Part shown: piece after piece, positions 8,849 through 18,668 of the stretch
Numbering within the stretch: position 1 is the stretch's first letter
Layout of the letters: each line of letters starts with the position of its first letter
Assembly (NCBI GenBank): GCA_037176905.1
Contig: JBBBWG010028977.1
Coordinates: 22,575-52,474 of the forward strand
DNA: 29,900 nt
Direction of reading: 5' to 3'
Source of the DNA: Azolla pinnata
Lineage: Eukaryota; Streptophyta; Polypodiopsida; Salviniales; Salviniaceae
Program-made: the position numbers and the translations under genes
Notes under the pieces: generated by a model
Told to the model about the DNA's origin: nothing
Database searches by the model: none
Seen by the model: only the letters and a program-made list of their open reading frames with translations

Positions 8849-11843
8849 TCAAGCATGGCTCAAGCTCGCATTCTCTTCTTTACTGAGAGCAACCACGACT
8901 TTCTTGAGGATCGATTCGACAGGGAGGTGGGCATTCTCGACGGCTTTGGATACAGACACCCAGCGCTCGCCATGCCGCGGCTCAGCAGCAACGCACCGCT
9001 TCAGCACATCGTGCTGCTGGTCATCGGAGCCATACTTGAGCTCGAACTTGTACCAGAGTGCCCAAAAGTCGCCGATATCGGGGGCAAGAGTGACAGACCT
9101 CTCGAGCCAAGTCCTAGCCTTATCCACCTTCTGGTCATGCCAGAAGAGCTTCGCGACCGAGGCGATGACATACGGGTCGTGATCGCATTTCTTCAGAGCA
9201 TCCACGCTCTTGGTCTTCCTCTGTGGCCTTGGCGCCATCTCGATCGCTGCTGCCCATAGCTTCCCACTCGTCGGGCACTCTTGCAGTGCCTTTGCCATCA
9301 GCAGCTCCGCTTCCCTCTTGTTCCCGCCCCTTGCTTCTGCTCGGATCGCTGCCAGCCACAGGTCGGGGTTGTGTGGATTCTTCAACCTCGCTTTCGTTAG
9401 GATCGCCCTCGCCTTGATCAAGCCCCCGAGCTTCTCCTCCAAATGAGCCGCACAAAGCCACAGCGGAATGCTGTCGGGACAGTTCTTCAGCCCCCTGTCG
9501 TAGACATCGCGCGCAGTTTCCGGATGCCCTTGCCGATCCTCCAGCTGCCCAAGCATCAGCCAGAGCTTGAAGAACTTGGGGAACTTCACCAACCCTTCTT
9601 CCAAGAGTTGCTTCTCTTGCTCTACATTCCCCAGCTCCCGCTCCACTATAGCCGATTTCATCCACACGCGCTCCGTTCCACCCCCTGCTCTAGCTTTGGC
9701 CAATAACGCCCTCGCTCTCATCGGCTCTTGATTCTCAAACTCCAGCTTGAATGCTGCCAGCCAGATCTCTTCCGAGTCGGGAATCGCTGCAAAAGCTTCT
9801 TGCAGAATAGCTCTCGCCGACGGGACGTCTCCCGCTAGCCACTTCTCTTTCGCTCCCATCAACCAAAGCACTTCGGCCTGCGGGCAATATGTTACTGCTC
9901 TTCTTAACAGTGCATCCAAAGACTCCCTCGTCCCATGGCTCTTCTCAAGCTGTGCAGCCTTCAACCAAACGCTCTTCTTGCCTTTGAACACCGACAGGGC
10001 ATGTGCATATATCGCCCTCGCCGTCTCGATCGCGCCCCTCTTCTTGCACTCGTCGGCATCTGCGACCCATGTCCGCTTCCTGTCTTCTTCTTCGACTCCG
10101 ATTCCGATGGTTGTCTTGATTATAGCTTGGCATGTCGCCACTGATCCGGCCCTTTCAGCTGCTTCTGCCTCTTTCATCCAGTGATCTCGATCTATGACAA
10201 GATTCTCTCTTTGCAAAGACCGTATCGCTCTTTCGATGACCTTCGAGACCATGTCAATATTGCCATTTGCCTCTTCCAGTTTTGCAGCCGTGATCCAGAT
10301 GGCAGCTTCAGTGGGAAGGGTCTCTCGAGCTTTGTTTAATACTCTCTTCGCTTGCTCGTACGTCTCGAGACGAGCGAGCGCGAGCCACAGCTCGACATGC
10401 AGAGGGCAACATTCGACAGCCCTGGAAAGCAATATCCTCGCATCTTCTTCGTTGGCAAGCTCGACCACAGCTTTCCACAACCTAACAGAATCAGGGATAT
10501 GCTCGAGTGCCTTCCGAAGCACTCTGCTCTTATTCACATCGTCTTGCTCGAGCTTAGCAGCTTGCATCCAAAGCTTGACAGAGTGAGGGAGAGCTTTCAC
10601 ACCACGAGCAAGAACGGCCTTAGCCTGATCTGGAGAAGCCAAGCGACAAGCTTCAAGCCACACATCCTCATTCTTCGGGCATTCCTCGCAGCCCTTCTCT
10701 ATGAAGTTTCTTGCAGCTTGAAGCTTTCCAGCAACTTCTTCCAATCGAGCTGCCGCAATCCATCCTGGGGCATGCTTCGGGTTCGTTTGAATAACCGACT
10801 TGAGCAAGAGCCTGGCCTTCTTGATATCAGATATCTCGGCATCGCTGGTGATCTTCATGCTCTTCAGATCAGTGAGATAACCCTTGGGATCGACCACGGT
10901 AAGGCCGCTGACGGAATCTGAGAGCTTATCCAGCTTGAGGGAAAGCACGGTTCCTCTCCCTTCGCCGACCGCAGTGAGGTCGGTGACAGGGGTTTGAGAC
11001 CAGGGCGTTTCGGTGCCTCCGGCGAGGCGGCTCTTCGGGTCCAATGCAGTGACATGCTCCTTCTCTTGCTTCGCTTTCTCGAGCAACGTATCGGGGACAG
11101 GGACGAAGCTCTCAAACCGCTTTTTCTTGTTGCGGAGCGAGTAATCGCCGATCTCCGGTATGCTATCCCATTCGGCGGCGGTCATGGTGGAGAGCTTCCG
11201 CTTGAGGTTGGCAAACTGCTCGGTGATCTTGGGATTGGAGGCACGGTACTTCTCGATCTCCTTCTTCAGCCGCTCTTCGCGCCGATCCTTGCGGCGCGAG
11301 TCCATGCGGCGATCGATGCCTTCCCAGATCTCGTCGGCTTCCTTATCGTCTTCGTCGTACTCGGCGGTGGCGAACAAGCCGACATCGTTGCCTTCGAACT
11401 CATCAAACTTCTGGTTTTCATCGTAGCCTTTGTCTTCAGCCTCCTCTTCGTCTTCTTCGTTATCAGCACCATCTTTGCGGGCGCGGGAAGCTCCGGAGGG
11501 GGCAGCGGAAGGGACTGCAGGCCCAGCCCCGCCACCGATGGTGGTCACGGATCGATCCGGAAGGTCGGGGGCAGCCCTTGCAGGGCCGATATCGGACCTG
11601 GTTGTGAAGCCGGTGGCTCCCCTCCCTAACCCCGCCACATAGTTCGGCGGAGGCTTGCTGTTCAAGAATTCGAGCTTCGGCCGCGACGATGCCGAAGACG
11701 ACGATGCTACTGGGGCTTGCATACCCCCACAGATCGGCAAGAGAAGCGAGAGACTCATACCTGGTTGCAAGAATCCATGGCTTCCTCTTCCCCTTGTGCG
11801 AGATCCGCCGCCGTTGCTGCTGCTGCTGCAAGCATCGTCATCG

Positions 11844-11882
<39 letters not shown>

Positions 11883-12157
11883 CAGTAGCTGCTGTTTCCA
11901 CCGTTCCTTGCATCCGACGACGATACCGGTGAGCCGAATCCGTCGCTCCTCGGGCATGGCTCCCGGAGCCCGTACTCGGCGAGCGTGGCGGAGAGCTTGT
12001 GGAGGCACTTGGTCCCGGCGAGGAGCCTCTGCGCGGGGACGGGGATGCCCTCCCGCTCCTCGATCGCTTGCTTCAGCGCGTGGACGCTGGTGGAGGAGCC
12101 GTCGGGGAGGAAGAAGGATAGGGTTCTCCCGGTGAAGGAGTTCACGAAGACCTGCAT
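8849..12157 (-). CDS. STA1: pre-mRNA splicing factor PRP6 / STABILIZED1 (STA1)
   Basis: One uninterrupted 1102-codon frame, ATG at 12157 and TGA at 8849; Arabidopsis STA1 is also intronless. PRP6 is the U5/tri-snRNP protein that bridges U5 with U4/U6 in the nucleus; in plants STA1 supports splicing and mRNA turnover under cold and heat. Residues 1-65 start a ubiquitin-like fold ([20 protein letters not shown]). Residues 144-149 (GGMQAP) lead into the PRP1 N-terminal domain with [59 protein letters not shown] and [15 protein letters not shown]. About residue 430 to the C-terminus is a solenoid of HAT/TPR repeats with recurring W..AA..E patterns. The odd part is residues 66-133, a Ser/Gly/Asp-rich insertion with 16 Asp in a row, placed before the last strand of the ubiquitin-like domain. 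Identification is very secure. Confidence 0.97.
11834..11881 (-). repeat. GAT/GAC trinucleotide array encoding poly-Asp in STA1
   Basis: Sixteen consecutive Asp codons (residues 93-108): mostly a pure GAT run with two GAC interruptions at the downstream end. A Ser run and Gly/Arg-rich sequence follow. It keeps the frame open, so it looks like an in-frame microsatellite expansion. Confidence 0.9.
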
Positions 12158-12178
12158 AGCGGCCGCCCCTTCGATCAG

Positions 12179-12220
12179 AGAGACGGAGACGGAGACGGAG
12201 ACGGAAACGGAAACGGAAGC
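12179..12220 (+). repeat. GAGACG/GAAACG hexamer array in the STA1 5' leader
   Basis: About seven tandem hexamers, first GAGACG then GAAACG, lie 20-60 bp before the STA1 ATG and so probably in its 5' UTR. On the sense strand the leader is pyrimidine-rich (CGTCTC). Confidence 0.8.
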
Positions 12221-12289
12221 GTTCCGGCGCAGGAGACAGGATCCGACAGAGAGAAGCTCGAGGAGGAGAAGCTATGGCGCAGGCGAATT

Positions 12290-12298
12290 CTAGGGTTT
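12290..12298 (-). promoter_or_regulatory. telo-box AAACCCTAG upstream of STA1
   Basis: AAACCCTAG on the gene's strand, about 130 bases before the ATG, followed upstream by a TCTTCTT-rich stretch (12320-12370). Telo-boxes plus pyrimidine-rich leaders are common in plant RNA-processing and ribosomal genes. Role inferred. Confidence 0.45.
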
Positions 12299-13367
12299 CG
12301 CACAGAGAACGACACAGAGAACTTCTTCTTCTTCGTCGTCGTCTTCGTCGTCTTCTTCTTCTTCTTCTCTTTTCCTTTCTTCTGTTTTTTGATTTTTTTA
12401 CCTGTCCAAATTTGTTCTGCACTCAGAAACAGTTTGTCAGAAATCTGAACTCTGTTTGTTTTCTCATCAAGAAATCAAACATTTTTGCTCCAGCATTTCA
12501 ATTCCAAGCATTCGGAAACCTCGATTCGATCGATTCGATCGATTCCATTCCTGCTCGCTTCCCGTTGGATCGATTCCGATAAATTCTTCTACCGTTGCTG
12601 TTGATGCTGCATTCGGTTAGCAGAAGTTGGTGTTTTTAGAATCTGATGAATGGATGAAGGCATTGACCGATGCACTGAGCGTTGATTGATTCATTACTCT
12701 GATGTGAATTGAGCTCACGATTAAATTTGTCATTTTAAGGATATGCCTATAACACATAAAAAAGGAATCTCTTTCGTCCCAATCAGAGGCATAAAATGGA
12801 ATATCTGTAGCCAAATTTGTTTAGTAATAGGGCAGTGCCAACGAGAATAGGCTTGAGATTCTCGTGCTATTGAGATTTTCCTGGCCTATTTCCTTTTCCA
12901 AAAGCTCTTCCAAATATGTTTCAATCACTCATCCGAGAGCCCTTGTTGTTTTGAGTTTGGTTTAAATATTTGAAAAAAAACATTACAATGAAAGTTTACC
13001 TTGCTGTTGTACCATTTGCTGCTGCCTGTTTACTGCTTTAGGAAGAATCGGGCAAAGAAGTAAACTTGTGTCTAATGTCTTCGTCGATCGTCATGCAAAA
13101 AAACACATGTACCACTAGAAATATGTCTTTCGTTTCAAAGCTGCATCCAAGCATTTAAAAAATTGGCAAAAAATGGAGCTTATACAACATCCCCAGACTG
13201 GATTAGTCGTTAAGTGCGAATCAGTCGCCAATTTGAGTATAATCCTTTACCAAAGGAGGAGTGAGAGACGTAGATCTATCGATTACATCCATTCCATCAA
13301 ACTACAAGAAGACACAAAGATGTAAAGACAGTATTAAAAACGGCACAAGCGATACACACAACAACCG

Positions 13368-13771
13368 ACTCCCTCCGTATTGCTAAATGGGCCGATCTAT
13401 ATGTTGCAGTGCCACCAATTCCAAAGTCTTTTTAAAACGGTAACAAAACACACAACACGACGATGCGGATGCTTGGTTGTTTTTTTTTTATTGAGAGGTG
13501 TGTAGAAGAATCACACCAGCCCTTGTGAAGGTATATATGGGCGTAGTGGGGACAAAAGCTTCAGTTCAATGCTCATCTTCGATATGGCATATTCGACACT
13601 GTTACGAGCACGACCAGAACTGATACAGACAGAGTCAGCTTCACTCACGATAGCAGTTTATTGGATAGGTGTGTAAAAAAGAATTGCCGGAAAAACTTCT
13701 GGCTTGTGGGGCATCATTAGCAAACCAACCCAGAATCTTGCTTTAGCACCCACATGTAGACCGAGGGAGTA
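13368..13771. mobile_element. possible Stowaway-like MITE (Tc1/mariner type)
   Basis: Begins ACTCCCTCCGT and ends ACCGAGGGAGT, an imperfect inverted pair matching the CTCCCTCCGT terminus common to plant Stowaway elements. The last base pair is followed by A, giving part of a TA target site; the left side has GA, so the duplication is not intact. The length of about 400 bp is long for the family and the inverted pairing beyond 10 bp is poor. An internal partial repeat (TTTATTG..AGGTGTGTA at 13486 and 13658) is present. Confidence 0.35.
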
Positions 13772-13833
13772 ACGACTGTTTGGAACATAGGAGACTGTTT
13801 ACGAGCAATGCCAGGAACTCAAGCACAAACAAC

Positions 13834-13884
<51 letters not shown>
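13834..13884. repeat. (ATG)n microsatellite in the XTH 3' UTR
   Basis: About 17 uninterrupted ATG/GAT triplets, 15 bp downstream of the XTH stop codon and so expected in its 3' UTR. Confidence 0.9.
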
Positions 13885-13885
<1 letters not shown>

Positions 13886-13898
13886 CGGAGTTCAGCAG

Positions 13899-15983
13899 TT
13901 AGGCACTGTTGCGGGCACATTCGACGGGGACCTCCGGATACCTGACTCTGTCTTCGCAGTAGTCGTAGACCTTATACTGGTTAGCCCACTGCAGCTGACT
14001 CTGCTGCTGTAAGCTCAATGTCTGGAAATCTGGAGAATTCCACCACTTCCTGGCCAAGCACCGGGGGCCTCTCGCGGCCCCCGAGCAGGTGTCGAGACGG
14101 TATCTGCCGAACGACGCGGTGAACGGGGAGCTTCCCCAGTCGATCGGCACGGCTCCGCCCCTCGTCGCCCACGTGCTCCCGTCCCAGATGCTCGCGTGTA
14201 TCCCCATCTGCTGCTTCCCCAGATACGGCACCCCGACATCCTCGTTGTTCCTCACCACCCTGATCGGCCTATCGTCCACCAAGATACTGCAAGAAAATTA
14301 GGAAAAGATTATACTAATCCTTCATCCAAACCCCGATCTGGATTCTCTGCTTTCAAACCCCGAAAATGTTGCGAGCATATGACCANNNNNNNNNNNNNNN
14401 NNNNNNNNNNNNNNNNNNNNNNNNNNNNNNNNNNNNNNNNNNNNNNNNNNNNNNNNNNNNNNNNNNNNNNNNNNNNNNNNNNNNNTTCCAGATGATGGAG
14501 TAGTTGTGGTAGGCCTGCGACGGATCGAACCAGAGGTAATGCCTCTGCTCCCTGCCCCCCGTCCCGTTCCAGAACACGTTCGTCTGCAAGATGATGGGCT
14601 CATTCGTCGCGTTGCCCAGGAACTCGAAGTCGACCTCGTCGCGATTCGCAGACTCCGAGGAGAACTGCAGCTCGAAACCAAGCGAAAGAAAGAGAGAAGA
14701 AAGAGTTGTGTGTCAAGAACTTAGAACCCAACCTCTCTTAAGATCTGATGGAGGGATTGATCCACCCCAGAGAAAGATATATAAACATCTTCTTAGGGCC
14801 GATATTGGCTATAAAACAAAACGTACAATAATGTTTGTATATCCACTCATCTTCTGTGAGAATACGATGAGATAATTACAAATGTAATCATCTAATGTTC
14901 AATCACGGAAAATGCAGTTTGAGGAAGGTGCTAAGAAGAACCAAAAGGTTGAACACAAAAAACAAGTACATACATAGTAAGCAGTAACCACGCCCGCGGA
15001 GTTGCCTGACGTCAACTTTATGCGCATCTGGAAGCTCCCGAACAAGAAGCTCCTCTTCGACGCGAATCCTGATGCTGCAAAAGCCAGCAGTACCACCCGA
15101 AATCTCTCTCGATCAAAAATCGCTTCACCGTGTTCTCAATGCAAAAGCTACAGAGCTTCGGATTCAAGCCTATGTGACCTCTTGATTGAGATTAAACCAT
15201 TTGCGATAACTTAACTTAGACAAGCATTTTTGTCTTTGGGGAAAATTTCACCAAAAAACGCCTAACAAAATTATAAATCACATCTTAACGCTTACTAAAA
15301 CTAGAAATCATTGATTATCGCCAAGTTTTAAAAATCAATGTGCGACTAATTGATTAACACCAGATCAATTAATTGTGATAAAATCAAATTAACTAATTGA
15401 TTAACGCTCAATCAATTGATTAGCACCAAAGTATCGTGCTAAGCAATCGATTGGATCCGAATATAGTAAGGGAATCGATAAGGATCAATCAATGGGAAGC
15501 AATTAGGAATAAAACCAATCAACGTTATACTAATAGAATTAGTTGGGTTTAATTTTTTACCGGAAGATAAGAAACAGACACTAATTTTCTATTCTTTATT
15601 TTTAGTAGGCGTTAAAATGTAATTTATAATTTTCTCAGGCACTTTTTTTCTTGGTAATTCTCCCTTCTGCTACCTTTACTGTTTTTCTCTCTCGAAACAT
15701 TAAATCAACCGCATCGAAAGACAATTAGTCACCAACAACTCGAATCCAGTACGCAACAGCATTGCAGAGTGTCGAAGATTATCAGAGACCGACCTGTTTG
15801 ATTCGTGAGCGTGATCTGCCAGACGCGATCCGCGCCGACCGACCTCACGTTCTCTGGGCTCCAAGTCACGTAGAAGTCGTCGGAGTAGAGTGCGAAGCAT
15901 TGGTCAGGGAGCCCGAGGACAAGCAAAATCGTAGACAAGACGATAGCCATGGCCGATCCCATGCCAGAGTGCTCCAGAGTCAT
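13899..15983 (-). CDS. xyloglucan endotransglucosylase/hydrolase (XTH), four exons
   Basis: Glycoside hydrolase family 16 enzyme that cuts and rejoins xyloglucan in the cell wall. Exons on the minus strand: 15983-15794, 15074-14974, 14664 into the gap at 14485, and 14286-13899 (TAA). Introns 1 (15793-15075) and 2 (14973-14665) are GT-AG, phases 1 and 0; intron 3 meets the gap and ends in phase 2. Exon 1 gives a signal peptide, probably cut after CFA (residue 31); later Mets at residues 8 and 12 could also start it. The active site is DEVDFEFLG with E107, D109, E111, followed by the conserved glycosylation site N115-A-T; the usual His before DE is Arg105. Exon 4 holds [11 protein letters not shown] and the C-terminal XET_C domain with Cys residues ending [11 protein letters not shown]. 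Some six codons are lost in the gap; the total would be near 290 aa, normal for XTH. Confidence 0.92.
14386..14485. other. assembly gap (100 N) inside the XTH gene
   Basis: Exactly 100 N, the conventional size for an unknown gap. It removes the end of XTH exon 3 (after ...YSIIW) and its splice donor. The true length is unknown. Confidence 0.98.
14770..14862 (-). repeat. dispersed repeat family B, copy 2 (XTH intron 2 and splice flank)
   Basis: The reverse complement reads GATGAGTGGATATACAAACA, TTATTGTACGTTTTGT, CCAATATCGGCCCTAAGAAG and ATGTTTATATATCTTTCT. It matches copy 1 with few substitutions. It makes up about a third of the 309-bp XTH intron 2 and lies in the same orientation as the gene. 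Confidence 0.8.
15239..15664. mobile_element. long-TIR MITE-like repeat, copy 1 (in XTH intron 1)
   Basis: Starts GGGAAAATTTCACCAA and ends GGTAATTCTCCC. The first ~62 bp and the reverse complement of the last ~65 bp align: both contain AAAATTATAAAT[CT]ACAT[CT]TTAACGC[CT]TACTAAAA. The interior is rich in ATTGATTA and ATCGAT palindromes with no coding potential. It fills most of the 719-bp XTH intron 1. Related copies are at 16590 and 25311. No clear target-site duplication was found. Confidence 0.75.
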
Positions 15984-16035
15984 CTCTCTCTCTCTCCACT
16001 ATATTGTTCTAGATGAATCAGTTAATACACTTCAC

Positions 16036-16080
16036 TACTGGCCTAAGCAGACGTTAATATATCTTTCTTTCTTTCTTTTC
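16036..16080 (+). repeat. dispersed repeat family B, copy 3 (upstream of XTH)
   Basis: ACTGGCCTAAGCAGACGTTAATATATCTTTCTTTC matches the end of family-B copies 1 and 2. It lies about 60-100 bp upstream of the XTH ATG, in opposite orientation to the gene and to copy 2. Confidence 0.6.
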
Positions 16081-16589
16081 ACAGACACAAGCTCTTCTGA
16101 TCTCTGCTAGTTCCTCTGCTATTGGCTTGTTCGATTCGGGGAGCTAGACCTGTTTCAGGATTCGTGGGCGGTTTCGAAAGATTGGGTTACTAGAAAAGAG
16201 GCGAAATGGGGTGCAAAATACATGCTCATATCAAGATGGTAAGCTCTCAGTATATGTTGTGTTATATATACACGAACAAACAGGCAAACAGACAGACAGA
16301 CAGAGAGATGGACATATATGCATGCGAACTTATGCAGAAGCTTCTGCCCAAAGTGCTCTTTTCTTTTTTATGTTTTCTTTACTGCCCCATCCATCCGATC
16401 GAAGCCGCATTGCGGAAAAAAAATTATACCGAGGGTTTTTGTTTAATCTGGTGGGATAAAAGTGCATTATGGGTGTATGTACTCCGAACGTGACTTGCGT
16501 TCACACGCCGTTTGGTCGGCCACATGTTGTTGCGATGGTTCGATGACGGTGCATGATTATGATGGTTAATCATTATATATATATATATA

Positions 16590-16938
16590 GGAAACTTACC
16601 AAGAAAACACCTAACAAATTTAGTAATTGCATTCTGACACCTACTAAAACTAGAAATTGTAGATTAACGCGTGGCTTTTATCTCTCGCTAATAATTAATG
16701 CCCAGTGTATTGATTAACAGCTTAATTGGATTCTGAGATCTACACAAACTCCTGTTGATCGAATGCAGTAGTAAAGGAGTCGATGTAGTTAACAGCAGTA
16801 GGACGATTATGAATCGATGAACATGAGAAGGGAGAGATGGGAAACGGCGAATAAGAGAAGGATAGAATCGATTAGTGAGAAACTAGGTGTTTCTTTTGTA
16901 ATTAGTAAATTTGTGAGGGTTTTTCTGGCAATTTTCCC
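16590..16938. mobile_element. long-TIR MITE-like repeat, copy 2 (upstream of XTH)
   Basis: Starts GGAAACTTACCAAGAAAACA and ends GGCAATTTTCCC. The left end and the reverse complement of the right end share ACCAAGAAAA.C...ACAAATTTA.TAATT and a CACCTA motif. Its left half aligns with copy 1 from CACCTAACAAA through CTACTAAAACTAGAAAT. It is shorter than copy 1 (349 bp) and sits between an (AT)n and a (CATA)n run. Confidence 0.7.
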
Positions 16939-17000
16939 TAAACATACATACATACATACATACACATACATGCATACATACATATATACATATATATAGA
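16939..17000 (+). repeat. (CATA)n microsatellite
   Basis: Imperfect CATA tetramers passing into TATA repeats, directly abutting the right end of MITE-like copy 2. Confidence 0.85.
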
Positions 17001-17556
17001 AAAGATCTCGCATTCAGTCGATGAAGTATGCCCACCTGGCAAGATACGCCACCAGCTCATCTGCCGTCATGTATCTTTCTGTATCTTTCTGGCTTCCGTG
17101 CACTGCACTGTATCGACTACTCTGCATCCGATACACCGTCTTCGAGCCCCCTATAGATTGCACGAAAGGGCCTTTTTTCCGTTGCCAGTGCTTGAGGCCC
17201 TGTTTCCATGCCGATGGGCGACGGCGGTTCCAGAGCATTCATACTGGGTGTGATCGATTCGATTCCGATTCCGATTCCGATCTCGATTTCGATTTCATAT
17301 GATCCGATGCTTGACCTGGGCTCGCACCGAAAGTCTCAGCACGCGCATGCCAGCAGAAGCTCGTAAAACTATGACTTCCGCGTCAGCTTCCCTCCTATAT
17401 GCAAATAAGGCTTCGCGTCGACAACAAATGACAGCATATCATGGTGACAGAGAAAAGAAGAAGAAGAAAAGCATTGCTTGTTTAGATCTACAACTCGGGT
17501 TGACCTTACAAAACCAAAACTTGTGAAGAACCCAAAACCTAAAACCCCCAGAGCTC

Positions 17557-17660
17557 TAAAACCCTAAACCATGAGCTTCAAAAGCCTCATTCATAGAGCC
17601 CTAAACCCTAAAACTATAAAACCCTAAAAACATAAAACCCTAAAAACATAAAACCCTAAG
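17557..17660 (+). promoter_or_regulatory. cluster of telo-box-like motifs upstream of tRNA-Cys
   Basis: Several close copies of ACCCTAAA, most of them inside AAAACCCTAAA, some spaced by ACATA. The cluster ends 13 bp before the tRNA. It could be a degenerate telomere-like repeat or a set of telo-boxes; the role is inferred. Confidence 0.5.
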
Positions 17661-17673
17661 GCTTAACTAAAGT

Positions 17674-17745
17674 GGGTGTATAGCTCAGTGGTAGAGCAAT
17701 CGGCTGCAGTCCGATAGGTCACCGGTTCAACCCCGGTTGCGCCCT
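17674..17745 (+). tRNA. tRNA-Cys (GCA)
   Basis: A 72-nt cloverleaf. The acceptor stem GGGTGTA/TGCGCCC pairs fully with two G-U pairs; the D-arm is GCTCAGTGGTAGAGC. The anticodon stem ATCGG/CCGAT encloses the loop CTGCAGT, anticodon GCA. The T-arm is ACCGG-TTCAACC-CCGGT. Discriminator T at 17745 is part of a TTTT Pol III stop (17745-17748). It resembles the plant nuclear tRNA-Cys, with 5-68 as G-C and 6-67 as U-G. No intron; CCA is not encoded, as expected for a nuclear gene. Confidence 0.95.
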
Positions 17746-18668
17746 TTTACTTTGATTTTGATCTCATTTTTCCTTCCCCTTTCAAACCATTTTTGCTCCT
17801 TACCAAAACATCATGCATGCATGCCATAACATATACTTGCTATGTATATTTCATCTGATGGAAGCCCCGGCAACGATCAATGAGCAGCCTTGAAAGGAAG
17901 AAATGGCTCCCTACCATCTTCCAATTGTGTACATACTGCCAAATCTCCAATGTAAATCGAGCGCCACCGAAGGAACTCGTAAATATTCTATTCCCAAACA
18001 AGTATCTGTTCCCAATAGGCCCCAATTCTTGTGGTCAACAAAGTAACATGTTCAGAAATCATTATAGTAGATGATGCTTGAATAAAATATTCGAATTCAC
18101 GCTCGCATTGAAGGAGTCGTTTCACAGCTCAGCACCTTTGCAAATCATGCTTAATTTCCTCATATTCGTTCCATATACATAATCAACCTTTGCTAGCTGT
18201 GCATGGTTCAGTAAAGATACATGAGAAAGCTTACATATGTGGCATATATACATCTATGATTGATAGACGGATGAAAGTAAAAGCGCACAAGAGTGATCGT
18301 AGATGGGTGTAGGAGACTTGACTTGCAGAAAAACAGAGAGCGTAACAAACATGGCTAAAAATTTGATATTCATGTCCCCTCTTTCGACGACTTTGAACAT
18401 ATGAAATCATTGAGCAATTCTGTCGATCATATGGAATTCTTCAAGCTTTTCCTGACCTTCGTTATGTCTACTAAAAGATGTCCATTTTAGGCAATGTCCT
18501 CCTCAGAATCGCTGGAACGTACACACGAATTCGTCAAAGAAATAACCATTGATTTAGTTCACCTTTCAGAATGGAGAAAATTTCAGGAAGAAAAAAAAAA
18601 CATGGGGAATTTGAGCTTACTAATCATATGGCTCCCATTTATGAGAATTTACACACCCAAACGAAGCT
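17746..18668. other. tRNA 3' flank and 3' UTR of the coiled-coil gene
   Basis: AT-rich, with no frame over about 65 codons and no recognisable repeat. The right part probably holds the 3' UTR of the minus-strand coiled-coil gene that ends at 18669. Confidence 0.45.

Larger units (their letters stand above)
12158..13898. other. STA1 upstream region and XTH 3' flank
   Basis: Holds the STA1 leader and promoter, a possible Stowaway-like element (13368-13771) and an ATG/GAT array just after the XTH stop codon. 12600-13360 is AT-rich with no frame longer than about 65 codons, and I see no RNA gene in it. Confidence 0.5.
15984..17673. other. XTH upstream region and intergenic stretch
   Basis: Has a (TC)n run just before the XTH ATG, family-B copy 3, the second MITE-like copy and a (CATA)n microsatellite at about 16939-17000. 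A (TCCGAT)n-like array is at 17255-17296. A 74-codon minus-strand frame at 17014-17238 starts with ATG but has no recognisable features and is not called as a gene. Confidence 0.5.

Noticed and set aside
9135..11629. Several frames of 130-211 codons on both strands within STA1
   Set aside because: They are shadows of the 1102-codon STA1 frame, which has full family similarity.
11880..12422. Minus-strand 180-codon frame overlapping the STA1 start
   Set aside because: Arg-rich out-of-frame reading of the STA1 5' end and its CTT/CGTCTC leader.
14322..14681. Minus-strand frame running through the N gap
   Set aside because: It reads the XTH exon in the wrong frame and is kept open by the Ns.
16807..17013. 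Frames rich in Tyr-Met-Cys or Tyr-Ile-His-Thr
   Set aside because: Direct translation of the (CATA)n microsatellite.
17014..17238. 74-codon minus-strand frame with an ATG
   Set aside because: Ordinary amino-acid composition, but no recognisable family, no nearby promoter signal and no second exon found; insufficient support.
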